Shown in pieces: positions 33,218 to 43,466 of a DNA stretch of 64,000 bases. Made by a program: the position numbers and the translations under genes. The number at the start of each line of letters is the position of its first letter. Position 1 is the stretch's first letter. Below the pieces are notes generated by a model. It was not told where the DNA came from. It was given only the letters and a program-made list of their open reading frames with translations, and searched no databases. This stretch comes from Mycoplasmopsis columboralis (GTDB lineage Bacteria; Bacillota_I; Bacilli_A; Mycoplasmatales; Metamycoplasmataceae). Location: the NCBI RefSeq assembly GCF_900660675.1, contig NZ_LR215039.1:434001-498000 (forward strand). Direction: 5' to 3'.

Positions 33218-34051
33218 TTATAAATTTTTGTTTATTTTTACTTGCGCTGGTACAATAGTACGATCTTGAAGTTTAAATCCAACTCTTATTACCGCCACAA
33301 TTTGTTCGTGTTGCATTGAAGAATCACTAACAACATCTATAGCTTCTTGCTCATGAGCGTTAAAGATTTCACCCACATTAGGTTCTATTAATTCAATACC
33401 GCTTTCATTTAAAGCATTTTGTAACTGTTTAATAACTAAAGAAAAACCATAACAATAATTTTTAACTTGTGCGTTGTCTGAATTTTCTCCAGCTTTAGTT
33501 GCCATTAATAAATTATTATATGGAACTGCTAATTCTGAAGCTAGTTTTTGAAGAGCGAATTTTTTAACTTCTTCTTTATCTTTAGCATACTTATTTGCAA
33601 TCTCTAAGGTTTTTTCTTCAATTGTTTTTTGGGCTTTATCAGACGCTTGAAGCATTTTTTCTTTAAATAAGTATTCACTAGTTCTTAAAGTATTGTTTAA
33701 AGTAGCAACTTGTAATTTTAATTCTTCGTTTTCTTTTTTAAGATTTTCAACTTCTTCTTTGAGTTTATCTTTCTCAGAAGGAGCACCACTTGTAGTGATA
33801 TTTACATCACTAATTTCTAAAGACACAACTTGATTTTGTAAATCTTTATTTGGATAATCTTCATTTAATGTGACTTCAAAAGCGTAATGTCTTTTATATT
33901 TTTTATCAATTAAAAAATCATCTAAATTACTCTTTAAATCATTCTCTCCTACTACAATTGATTTAAATCCACTCAATTCTTTAATTTCCTGATCATTTAT
34001 TACTGCTTTAAATGTTCCGTTTAAAACATCTCCTTTTTTAATCTTTTTCAT
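33218..34051 (-). CDS. grpE: nucleotide exchange factor GrpE with N-terminal FKBP/trigger-factor-like domain
   Basis: 277 aa, longer than usual. The C-terminal 170 aa are GrpE: a long coiled coil (about 95-140), LASELAVPYNNLLMA, and the beta-domain ending VIRVGFKLQDRTIVPAQV. The N-terminal 90 aa look like an FKBP-type/trigger-factor PPIase fold (GDVLNGTFKAVIN ... VTLNEDYPNKDLQNQVVS), an unusual fusion to check. Follows hrcA with a 14-nt overlap. Its product recharges DnaK. Confidence 0.85.
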   Translation of the reverse strand: MKKIKKGDVLNGTFKAVINDQEIKELSGFKSIVVGENDLKSNLDDFLIDKKYKRHYAFEVTLNEDYPNKDLQNQVVSLEISDVNITTSGAPSEKDKLKEEVENLKKENEELKLQVATLNNTLRTSEYLFKEKMLQASDKAQKTIEEKTLEIANKYAKDKEEVKKFALQKLASELAVPYNNLLMATKAGENSDNAQVKNYCYGFSLVIKQLQNALNESGIELIEPNVGEIFNAHEQEAIDVVSDSSMQHEQIVAVIRVGFKLQDRTIVPAQVKINKNL

Positions 34052-35033
34052 TTTTATCCCCTTTTAGTAATAATTTTTCAAACACACTAAGTGCAGTTTT
34101 CATTTCATTAAAATCGCTATCTTGTGGTCCAACAATTGAAATTTCAGTGGTTCCTAATGGAGTGGATACTCTTTTGGTTAAAAAAGCGCTCACTTCATTA
34201 ACTGATATTTTCAAGTTTTCTTGTTCATCCAGTTTATCTTCAATTTTTTCTCAAATTGAATAATTTTCCACTAAGTTAATAATTTGATTTACTTGTTCTC
34301 GAGTTAATTTCTGACTTAAAATCAATTCTTTACGACCATAAACATTATTTTTGGTTTTAATGTTAAAGATATTCCCTACAAATTTTTCAATAATTTCTAA
34401 ATAGTTAGAAACTTCTTGTTTAAGCACTTCTTTTAAAGCATAAGTTCTTTCTACTAAATCTTCAATGGCTACTCCAATTAAGTTCTCTTTAAATACCCGT
34501 ACTGCAATTTGTAGTTCTTTAATATTAACTTTATTATCGTCTAGTGAAATGATTTTAGAATGCACTTCACCATTAGATACTACCATAACTGCAGTTGCCA
34601 TAAAATCACTAATAGGTACCAAATCAATACTTCTTAAAGTTAAAGATTTATCAAATTTAGTAGTTATTAAAGTAAGACCAGTTACATCAGCGATTGTTTC
34701 TGCTGCTTGCGAAATGGTAAAATCAGCTGATTCTTTTTTGTCTTCAAAAGATTTTTTGAGTTTTTTTTCAAGTAATTTTTCATTAGCTTGAGCAATATAT
34801 TTTGCATAGTAACTTAAACCTTTTGGAGTTGGAATTCTTCCGCTAGAGGAATGGGATTTTTTTAACATCTCCATATCTTCAAGTTCTTTCATTAAATACC
34901 TTACTTTTGCGCTAGAAGACTTAATGTTTTTTTCTTCAATTAAATGAGCACTACTAATTGGTTGCTTAATTTGAGTGTATAACTCAATAGTGGCACTTAA
35001 AATTTGTTCAAGTTTATGGTTGATTCTACTCAT
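34038..35033 (-). CDS. hrcA: heat-inducible transcription repressor HrcA
   Basis: 331-aa repressor of CIRCE-controlled genes. N-terminal winged helix (IKQPISSAHLIEE; SSAKVRYLMKELEDMEML; HSSSGRIPTPKG) and C-terminal HrcA domain ending TPLGTTEISIVGPQ. One TGA (34251-34253) is Trp. The message seems leaderless: TACAAT ends six bases before the ATG. It is itself behind a CIRCE, so autoregulated. Operon hrcA-grpE. Confidence 0.95.
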
Positions 35034-35039
35034 GATTTT

Positions 35040-35047
35040 ATTGTATC
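35040..35047 (-). promoter_or_regulatory. extended -10 promoter of hrcA (leaderless)
   Basis: Minus strand TGATACAAT, six bases before the ATG; the CIRCE lies just upstream. Confidence 0.55.
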
Positions 35048-35052
35048 ATAAT

Positions 35053-35079
35053 TTAGCACTTAAGTATCTAAATTGCTAA
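35053..35079 (-). promoter_or_regulatory. CIRCE operator upstream of hrcA
   Basis: TTAGCACTT-N9-AATTGCTAA; eight of nine arm positions are complementary (consensus TTAGCACTC-N9-GAGTGCTAA). Confidence 0.88.
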
Positions 35080-35089
35080 ATATTAAAAA

Positions 35090-35107
35090 ATTACCCTTAA
35101 GGGTAAT
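35090..35107 (-). terminator. terminator after nfo
   Basis: ATTACCC/GGGTAAT stem with a TTAA loop and T run on the minus strand. Confidence 0.7.
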
Positions 35108-35109
35108 AA

Positions 35110-35940
35110 TTATTTTTTATCTAGCAATCACGCAATTTCTTCTTTGTAAATTGGTCCTTGTTCAGTTCAAGGAGTTTCTAAAATAATTGGAATATTATCA
35201 AAATCAGGATCATGAACTACTTGTTTTAAGGTTTCATATCCAATAAATCCTCTTCCGATGTTTTCATGACGATCTTTATGTGAAGAAAGATCGTTTTTAG
35301 AATCATTTAAATGAATGACTTTAACTTTTTCAAGTAGATTTCATTTGTTGAGCTCGTCTTTAAAAGATTGATATTCTTTTAAGTTATATCCAGCATCTCA
35401 TAAGTGACAAGTATCCAAACAAACAGCAACACGTTCAGAATTTACTCAATCTAAAATGTAGCGAATTTGTTCAAAATTAATTCCAATTTCACTTCCTTTT
35501 CCGCTCATGGTTTCAATACAAATAATAACATCTTTAGTTTGGTTTAAAATCTCTTTTAAACTATCTACCAGAGTATCTAATGCTTCTTGAGGAGAAAATT
35601 TAGTGTATGCCCCTGGGTGTAGCACTAAATATTTGGCACCAATATAATTCATTCTTTGAATTTCTTTAACTAAAAAATCAACTGAGAACTCAGCTTTTTC
35701 TGGATTAGCTGGATTAACTATATAAGGAGCATGCACAATGATATCTTCTTTGGCAATGACATTTTCAAACACTTGCTCATATTTTTCAAGCTGATAATTT
35801 TCTACTGCTGTTCTTAAAGTTGTTTGAGGTGCTCCAAGATAAATCATCATAGTGTTGGCACCATTTGAAAAAGAATCTGCAGCAGCATCAACTAAATAAT
35901 TAGGTTTTTTAAACGAAACATGTGAACCAAGTTTAATCAT
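35110..35940 (-). CDS. nfo: deoxyribonuclease IV (endonuclease IV)
   Basis: AP endonuclease for base excision repair, 276 aa. Zinc-binding signatures are all present in order: [64 protein letters not shown] codons are Trp. Start at ATG 35938-35940 ([10 protein letters not shown]) overlaps the K+ channel gene by 8 nt. In many mollicutes nfo is the only AP endonuclease. Confidence 0.95.
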
Positions 35941-36901
35941 TGTGTTTTTCTCCTTGTTTTTGAGTGATTTTGTTTTGCATTTGTTGTAAGAAGCTACCAG
36001 CAATAACCCCGGAAGGAATCGCTATTAATGCAATACCAACTATTGAAATGACAATTACAATAATTTTAGCTGTAGGTGATTGAGGAGAGAAATCTCCATA
36101 TCCAATTGTAGTTAAAGTAATGGTGGTAAAGTAGAGTGAATTTCCAAAATTAGAAACTGAGTTGCTTGGAAATTGTGGATAATCAGGATGATTTTGTAAA
36201 GCTACCTTAGCTTCTTCAAAACTCATTCCATTTAAATTCGCATTGACAAATTCATTCACTTGTTCGTTGTAATGACTCACTTCAGCGTTTCAAATTACTA
36301 AAGCAAATAAAACAATTAGCACAATAACTAACACAAAAACATTAATTAAAACTTTAGATTGATCTTTAAAAACTCTAAAGATAATGGCAAATGGAGCAAA
36401 AATTTGTAATACAATCAAGAGTCTTAAAATTCTCACCATTCCTAAGGCGTTAAAAAAATCTAATACTTTTTTGTCAATATCATTAATATTGGCAAATAAG
36501 CTGATTAAGTTTATTGAAGCTAAGATACATAAAAAAGCAACAATTGAATAATAAGAAATAAAGAATTTTAAATAAGTATGAAACGCATTTTTCTTTTTGT
36601 AATGCAAATGGTAAGTCATTAAGTGCAAAACATAATCTCCTACAAAAATGAAAAAGACCGGAATTTGAGCACTTGAAATAACCACTTTGGCCGCTGTAGA
36701 TGAATTTTCTCCAGCAGGTACAAATAAGTTGGCAAATGAGATTAAACAAGCAAAAATAATTAAAAAAGCATATCCCAATTTAAATGTTTTGAATTTTTTC
36801 AAGTTTCTTTTGTTTTCGGTTGTTATTTTGGCATTTATTCAAACTATTTGTCCTATAAAATTAAGGATTTTATGTTGAGTATTTTTTACAGTTTCAATCA
36901 T
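35933..36901 (-). CDS. voltage-gated-type potassium channel
   Basis: 322-aa channel with six predicted membrane helices and a re-entrant pore loop. The selectivity filter is TTIGYGD (in TTITLTTIGYGDFSP, about residues 265-279). The S4-like helix carries MVRILRLLIVLQIF with only two or three arginines, so voltage sensing may be weak. No RCK/TrkA domain after the pore. One TGA is Trp. Start ATG 36899-36901 has TATAAT six bases upstream and no Shine-Dalgarno, so probably leaderless. Overlaps nfo. Confidence 0.9.
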
Positions 36902-36907
36902 GAAAAA

Positions 36908-36913
36908 ATTATA
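36908..36913 (-). promoter_or_regulatory. -10 element of the K+ channel gene (leaderless type)
   Basis: Minus strand TATAAT followed by six bases (T-rich) and the ATG. Confidence 0.5.
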
Positions 36914-36974
36914 TATTAAAGCATTAATTTCTAAAATAAAACAAGACATTCCGAGCAGAAATATCTTGTAAAAA

Positions 36975-37775
36975 TTAAAGATTTTTTAAATGTAAATACA
37001 CATTAGCATGATATTTGTATTCTTCTAGATAAAAAGGTGATTTCTTATCGTCAGTTAAGCTTACAAACACGTAATACACATCTTTTACATGCTCGTGTTT
37101 TTTAAAAAGTGTTTTTAGAACATCTAAATTGGTAAGAATTTTTCGTTTTTCATCAGCGCCTAAATTAAAATATTTAGCTGGACCGTAAGTTAGAGTAAAA
37201 GGTTGCAATCTTTCTCTACCATTATTATAAGCGCTATATTGTATGATAGGAATTTTAGTATAAGTTAATTTTCATTCTTTGTCAAAATACTCATTCAAAT
37301 TTAAGCTTTCTTCAGCTAAATTTTTCTTACTTAAGTTGAAAAGTTTGTTAAATTTTGACAAACGAAAGATTTGAATAAACAATTCAGCCACTATCATAGC
37401 AGTGATATGCAAAAGCACAGTAAAATCAATTACCACAAAAACAAGTATTGTGCTATCCAAAATAATAGAATAGTTTCCTATTGCAAATAGAACAACCGAA
37501 AATATAAAAAACGGTAAAAACACTGAAAGGACAATGAAATTTATCTTAATTCATTTAATATAAAGGATTTTAATTGCTTTAACACCTCTTTGGAATGTCT
37601 TATCCATAGATATGTTTTTATCTCTCATAAAACTTATTTTTGCGTAAGTATCAAAAAATAGTGAGTAAGCAATTTTTTTAGACATTTGGAAAGATTTAGT
37701 ATATAGAAAATATGCTATTGCAAAAGGCACAAAAACAAATGCACAAATTGACCCGATAAAAAGAAAATTATCCAT
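36975..37775 (-). CDS. unrecognised membrane protein A (paralog of the 38609-39409 gene)
   Basis: 266 aa, not recognised. Two or three hydrophobic helices at the N terminus and middle (about 5-25, 82-110, 115-135), then a soluble C-terminal half ending TNLDVLKTLFKKHEHVKDVYYVFVS. This end matches the gene at 38609-39409, which has the same length of 266 aa, so these are paralogs. In-frame TGA codons (37551, 37272 region) are Trp. Its ATG overlaps the stop of the preceding gene by 8 nt. Confidence 0.7.
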
Positions 37776-38481
37776 TGTTTGATACCTCGCTTTTTCATTC
37801 GTTTATGTCCTTAAAGTAATATGAAAAGTGATCAGAATTAATGTTGTTATTATCTAAAAGAGCAATTTCAATGTTTTTTAAATACTCACTTCCAAAACAT
37901 TTAACAAAATAAGAAGATTCTAAATAAAAAAGATCGACTTTTCTGCTTAAATATGATTGTAAAAACATAGGTATTTGTTTATTAGCTATCATAGATAAGC
38001 TTGTGCTTTTCTTTGAAGAAGATAATTCATTTTTAATTTCTTTTAAATTAAAAGGTTGCATATGTTTGTAAATTATTTTCTTGCTCTTAATAAATAATAA
38101 GAATACAATGATACTTCTATATACAAAAATCAAAAGAATTCCGCTAAAACCTCCTGAAAGACCATAAAATAATTCTTCATTATATTTATCACTTGCAAAT
38201 ATACTTGTAAAAATAAAACTTAACGCAGCAAGTATTATACCTATAAGTGCAACAATTAGATATTTTAGAGCTCATTGTTTTAATCTCAAATAATTTTGCA
38301 AAACTGTTTTATAGAGATTTCTTTTAAGCAGAGATTTTGAGTTGGTATTGCCACTTAATATTTCGTTTGTTTTAATAATAATTAAAGTCAGCAGTCTATT
38401 TTTATCTTCGCTAAATGCGAGTGTAATTAAAATAAGAAATAGATACAGACCTAAAAATGGGTAAAAAATAGTTAAAAACAT
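37768..38481 (-). CDS. unrecognised membrane protein B (paralog of the 39411-40109 gene)
   Basis: 237 aa, not recognised. An N-terminal helix (about 5-22), two central helices (about 70-112) and a soluble C-terminal part (FVKCFGSEYLKNIEIALLD). Length and layout resemble the gene at 39411-40109, a probable paralog, and it pairs with gene A as the second copy of a two-gene module. AAGGAAC precedes the ATG. TGA codons at 38272 and 37795 are Trp. Confidence 0.68.
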
Positions 38482-38608
38482 ATGTTCCTTTGGTTGAATT
38501 TTTTTATTAATTAAACGATATGCAAAAATAAATGATATTTACAAAATGCTCAAAGTGAGTTAATAAAATTATACTCTCTTAAGGCAATCAAGATAAACTC
38601 GTTAACAT
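38482..38608 (-). promoter_or_regulatory. intergenic with probable promoter for the B-A pair
   Basis: A TATAAT on the minus strand (about 38571-38576) would give a leader of some 85 nt for gene B. No clear -35. Nothing else seen. Confidence 0.35.
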
Positions 38609-39409
38609 TTATTCAAGCATTGATAGTTCTTTTAAATGTAAATAAGCATTAAAATAGTATTTTCAATTCTCTTCATAAAAAGGAGAATTAGAATCATTTA
38701 TAAACGTAATCAAAACCGCATAAACACATCTGATTTTGTGAAAATTTTTAAAAATCATTTTTAACACATCTAAGTTTGTTTCAGTTATTCATTTCCCTTC
38801 TTCACTAGTTGTAATAAAATAATAAATTGCGAGATGGCTCATATCAAAAGCATTGTTGTTTGGGTTAATCCAAAATTTTCTCTTTATAGATAAAATCGAT
38901 CACTTTTTATCTATATTTTCTTCCAAAATATTATCAAACATCTTTGAATTAATTTTTACCTTCTCTAGCATTCTATTTACAAGAATTGTGTTAAAAATGT
39001 CTTTGAAAGTAAAATATATTAAAGCAAACATAAATGCTAGATGTATAAAACAGAAAATAAAATCAAAAACAATCAAAGTTTCTAAAGAACTGAATTTATC
39101 AGTGTTTTCAAAATAGTTTTTGAAAACAAAAAAGTATACTGACAACACTATGATAAAAAACAAAATAAAAATGCTATTCGCTATAATGTAAAATTTTATA
39201 CGTTTAGTTATTAAATTAGCACCTTTCAAAAAATCTTCAGGAATTGGATAATTTTCTTCAAAAGAAAAATAAAGTTTATTTACAATTTGCTTAAATAAAT
39301 GTTTAAAAAAATTTCATTTAAAAAGATTTGTTACTCTGAATGTCATAAAAAATAAAAATGCCACTGTTGTTAAAATAGAAATTAATCCTACTCAAAATAG
39401 AATATTCAT
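38609..39409 (-). CDS. unrecognised membrane protein C (paralog of A)
   Basis: 266 aa, not recognised. Helix at the N terminus (about 2-22) and two in the middle (about 75-97 and 110-135), then a soluble C-terminal half with TNLDVLKMIFKNFHKIRCVY and SPFYEENWKYYFNAYLHLKEL, aligned with gene A position by position. In-frame TGA codons are Trp; read to the TAA at 38609-38611. Starts 1 nt after the stop of gene D, so it is cotranscribed with it. Confidence 0.68.
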
Positions 39410-39410
39410 A

Positions 39411-40109
39411 CTAGTTTTTTAGTTCCTTATAAAAATTTATTACTTCCTGATGATAAAAAGAAAAATAAATAGATTGAGGATTGTCAATATCTTTTAAGAT
39501 AATTGGCATTATCATTACAAAGTCCGTTCCATAATAATCGTATAACATACCAAAACTAAGCATAAACAATGTTTTGTGTTTTCATACATATCTTTTTACA
39601 AAAAATGAGATTTGAACATCCTTTAAATCATCGAAATTGTCGTTAATTTCTTTTTGGAAATGAATGATATTTTCTTTACCAATCTCATTTTTATTCATGG
39701 CTTTTTTAAAAGTTCTTAAAAATCTTACAAATGTAGAAGTTATAAAGAAAGTTCTAATTAAAAATATCCCATAAACACCAGTTATTACTAAATCTAATAC
39801 GAAATAAATAAATAGTTCTTTCATGTTGGGTATAACCCAATATAAATAAAGTGAAGTTCAACTAAAATAAATTATTATTATGCTAATGTAAGATAAAGAA
39901 AACTTTTTGATTTTAAAATAAATTATCAACAGAGCATTTTTAAAGTCTCCGTTTAGGGTTTCCCTATCTTTTAAAGATTTTTTAATTTTTTCCTTAGCCA
40001 TTAATGCTATAAAAGTTGGGGTGTAATGGCTAGATTCTAAATTAATTATTAAAATAAACCCTATAAACGAACAAATACCTCAAAGAACATGAGCAAATAT
40101 TAAGAGCAT
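39411..40109 (-). CDS. unrecognised membrane protein D (paralog of B)
   Basis: 232 aa, not recognised. Helices at about 5-22, 60-78 and 95-116, then a soluble C-terminal tail (FVKRYVW ... IYFSFYHQEVINFYKELKN). General layout resembles protein B. TGA codons are Trp. The ATG lies 4 nt after the stop of the large protein E, so E-D-C form one transcript. Confidence 0.66.
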
Positions 40110-40113
40110 TGAA

Positions 40114-41526
40114 TTAACCTAAATTATCTTCTTTTATAGAATTTGGTAATTTTTTAATATATCAAATTCCCAATTTAGAGTTGTAAACTTTTGCAAGTCT
40201 TCACAATTTTAATTTTCATTCTGGTTCATTAAGCATTTGACCTAATGTTTTGATTTCATTGGTTTCTAAATTTTTAAAAACTAAGTTTCTTCCTCCATGT
40301 CCTCCGTTATTATAGTAATCTGTTTGAGGTGTTTCGTCAATAACAACTCATTCTACTTTCTTATAATTATTAATAAGTTGACCTAATCGAATTATTTCGT
40401 CACCTATATCCGATGATACATTTTTTATTTTGTCAATTCTTTTATTTTGTTCGGCCAAATCAAAAGATGTGGTAATTAGTGTAAAAACATCTAAAGTTCC
40501 TCCAACAACAGTAATTTTACCTGCAAATGTTTGAATAAATTTAACCGAGTCCTTTAGTGTTCTAGCCATCATCAATCCTTCGATACTTAGAGACGATAAT
40601 TTTCCGAGTGTACCGAAAGCATTAGACACAGAAAACCCAAGAGAAGCTATTCCTGCAGCTGTTATCACTTTGTTTTCATTTCCATATATTTCTAATAGTC
40701 TTTTAGAACTAAATGATACTTTTCTAATACGATCAACATTGAATGATTGACTATTTACAGCTATGGAAAGTGCAGTAGAGACAGCACTTGCTCAAGGTAA
40801 TGCGGATATAGCGAAAACGTTAACAAAAGGTAAAAAAGACATGACAGATAATGTAACTACAGTAGCCGCAGCCGCAATAAGGGCGATTCTTAAGTTTTTT
40901 AGCAATTCCTCTTGTTTAAGTAATACTTCATCTACGTTTTTCTTAAATTCTGCGAACTTTTTCATTTTTTCTTCTAGTTCAGCAATTTTAAAATAGATGG
41001 TTTTTGAATTAACTTCTCCTTCTATTATATTGACCTTGTATCCGTTTTTAACATCTGTGTATTTAACGCTTAATTTTTTATTAAACTCTTTAGTCAAAGC
41101 ATCATTTTTTTTGAATTCTTTTTTAATTTTTATAAATTCTTTTTTCAAACCTTGTTTCAATTTTGAATCTACAATTGTTTTATCTGAATTTAAAGCAATA
41201 TTTTTCTGATTCTCTGTGATTACCCCAGTTTTTTCTAAATGATTTAGAACACTGTTTTTTAATTCAGAAAGATTTGAATCAGTTAAAGAGTTAACAAGTT
41301 TTGTAGAACTCATTTTTTTATCAATGATTTTAGAATCTATATCATTTAATAAATTTGGATTAGCTTGTGCAATACCTTCAGCCACTTTCATAATATCTAT
41401 TTCTGGCTTTTTGGTAGTGTTATCTTGCGCTTGCAAATTATTTGGAGTAGCGTTTGTTGCAATAACTGATGTTAAATTAGAAACATTAGCAACAGGTTCT
41501 CCGATTTTAAATAAGATTTTTTTCAT
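40114..41526 (-). CDS. unrecognised coiled-coil protein E with internal hydrophobic hairpin
   Basis: 470 aa, not recognised. N-terminal 35 aa are Asn/Thr-rich with a weak hydrophobic stretch and no lipobox. A charged helical region (about 50-200) contains long Lys/Glu coiled coil, then two hydrophobic segments (IALIAAAATVVTLSVMSF at about 215-240; ITAAGIASLGFSVSNAF at about 287-308), then a soluble C-terminal part with Trp-rich NEPEWKLKLWRLAKV. The layout is reminiscent of helical pore-forming proteins, but no family is recognised. First gene of E-D-C, with AAGGA 8 nt before the ATG. Confidence 0.66.
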
Positions 41527-41618
41527 ATTAGTCCTTAATAAGTATTATTGGAAGTAATTCCACTTTAAATTATACTCTTTTATTAAATTTAAATGCTTAT
41601 TTAGACTAAATTAAAAAA

Positions 41619-41639
41619 CACACTCCAGTAAAGAGTGTG
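41619..41639 (-). terminator. terminator after rplQ
   Basis: CACACTC/GAGTGTG stem followed by a T run on the minus strand. Confidence 0.85.
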
Positions 41640-41683
41640 AATTAAATTATTTATGTGTAATTAAAGATTAAATTAAATTGCAA

Positions 41684-42046
41684 TTAAACAAGTTCAATGA
41701 TTGCCATTCTTGTAGCATCACCAAGACGTTTAGGAAGTTTGATAATTCTTGTGTATCCACCATTACGTTCAGCGTATTTAGGTGCTACAACTTCAAATAA
41801 AACTTTGATTGCGCTAAGACCGTCTTTGTTTTTAATGTCACGAACATAAGCTGCAACAGCTCTTCTGTTAGCTAAAGTTGGGTTTTTAGCTTTTGTGATC
41901 ATTCTTTCTGTGTGTCTTCTAAGTTCTTTTGCTCTAGTTAAAGTAGTTGTGATTCTCCCGTTTACAACAAGTTCACTAACAAGTGAACGCATTACACCAT
42001 TTCTTCATTTTGTGTCACGTGAATAAATTTGTGTTGGATTTGCCAT
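41684..42046 (-). CDS. rplQ: 50S ribosomal protein L17
   Basis: 120-aa bL17. Starts [20 protein letters not shown] (TGA is the Trp), followed by [29 protein letters not shown] and the C-terminal [15 protein letters not shown]. The ATG at 42044-42046 lies directly after the rpoA stop; a shorter internal start would lose the family N terminus. Last gene of the secY operon, ahead of a strong terminator. Confidence 0.96.
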
Positions 42047-42047
42047 A

Positions 42048-43055
42048 TTACTCATCCCCCTCTTTTAGTTTGAATCCGTATTCATGCAATTTTTCAATGA
42101 TTTCGTTTAATGATTTTGAACCCAAGTTTTTGGTTTGTTCAAGTTCTTCATATGTCATTTTAGCAATATCGCTAAGTTTAGTCTTTTTAATTCTTCTAAG
42201 TGCGTTTAATGAACGAACTGATAAGTTAATTTGATTAATATCAATTTCTGGTGATTCGTTTCCTTCTTCAAGAACTTCTTCTTCTTTGAAAATATCCACT
42301 TTCATTGCATCCACGTCTCCAATAACTGCAAAGTGTCCAATTAAGATTTCTGCAGCTTGTTTAAGAGCTTCTTTAGGACGAATAGTTCCATCAGTTCTAA
42401 GGTTTAATTCAAGTTCTTCCTCAATTTGTGGTGATGCTGAGTTAAGTTCTTTAACTGTGTAATTTACATTTTCAATTGGTGAAAAGTTTGAGTCCACAGC
42501 AATTAATTTTCCTTTTCTGATGCTTGATTGAAGTTTGTCTTCAAGTTTAGCAATTAAAAGTTTGTTTTCTTCAAAAGAAGTAAATCCTCTACCTTGGCGA
42601 AGGAACATTTCAAGTTTTAGTGCACTTTTTGATTGTACAGTAGCAATGTCCACTGTTTGATCAACTACTTCAATTTTTGGGTGTGAAGTAATTTCTAATG
42701 CACGAGCTTTGATTTTACCAGTTGTTTCAATAACAAGTTCAGCTTTAACGATTTCATCCATTGCTAAAAGTTCTGGATTGTAGCTAAAACGAACTTTTCT
42801 TAAATTCATTAAAAGACTTGGCACGTCTTCCACCACATCTTTGATGGTTTGGAATTCGTGTTCTACACCTTCGATTTTAACCGCAAAAGGTGCAAGAGAT
42901 GTAATGTTTGATAAAAGAACTCTTCTTAAAGCCACTCCTAAGGTATTACCAAACCCTCTTTCAAGTGGTTTAAGTTGAACTGTTAAGTTAAAATCACTAT
43001 CATTGTTTGCAGATGTTGTTTTTTGTAGGTAATCTAGTTTTGTCATTTTTTCCAT
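42048..43055 (-). CDS. rpoA: RNA polymerase alpha subunit
   Basis: 335 aa. The N-terminal domain shows LKPLERGFGNTLGVALRRVLL, typical of the dimerisation motif, and the C-terminal domain (about 265-330) has INLSVRSLNALRRIKK ... TKNLGSKSLNEIIEKL (helix-hairpin-helix). Both domains are intact. GAGG lies 6 nt before the ATG. Confidence 0.97.
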   Translation of the reverse strand: MEKMTKLDYLQKTTSANNDSDFNLTVQLKPLERGFGNTLGVALRRVLLSNITSLAPFAVKIEGVEHEFQTIKDVVEDVPSLLMNLRKVRFSYNPELLAMDEIVKAELVIETTGKIKARALEITSHPKIEVVDQTVDIATVQSKSALKLEMFLRQGRGFTSFEENKLLIAKLEDKLQSSIRKGKLIAVDSNFSPIENVNYTVKELNSASPQIEEELELNLRTDGTIRPKEALKQAAEILIGHFAVIGDVDAMKVDIFKEEEVLEEGNESPEIDINQINLSVRSLNALRRIKKTKLSDIAKMTYEELEQTKNLGSKSLNEIIEKLHEYGFKLKEGDE

Positions 43056-43073
43056 ATTAACCTCTTTTTCAAA

Positions 43074-43463
43074 CTATTTTTTAGCACGTTCACGTTTAAG
43101 TACACGTTTTGGTGGTCTTGTACCGTTGTGAGGTGTAGGAGTTACATCTTTAATTTCAGTAACAGTAATTCCTGAAACTTCGATTTGTTTTCTTGCAGCA
43201 TCTTTACCTGCTCCAAGTCCTTTTAATTCTACTTTAACAGATTTAACACCGTGTTCTTTAGCTGCTTCAGAAGCTGCTGCTGCAGCAAGACCTGCTGCAT
43301 AAGGAGTTTTTTTCTTGGTTCCTTTGTAACCGATTGCTCCAGCTGAGCTTCAAGCAATTACATTACCTTGTTCATCAGCAAAAGTAATAATGGTGTTGTT
43401 GTTTGTTGAGTGAATGTGAGCAACAGCTGTTGTTATATTTTTTTTCTTAGTTTTACGAGCCAT
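43074..43463 (-). CDS. rpsK: 30S ribosomal protein S11
   Basis: 129-aa uS11. [41 protein letters not shown] and [14 protein letters not shown] are all family hallmarks. One TGA (in AWSSAG) is Trp. Between rpsM and rpoA, standard order. Confidence 0.97.
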
Positions 43464-43466
43464 TAT

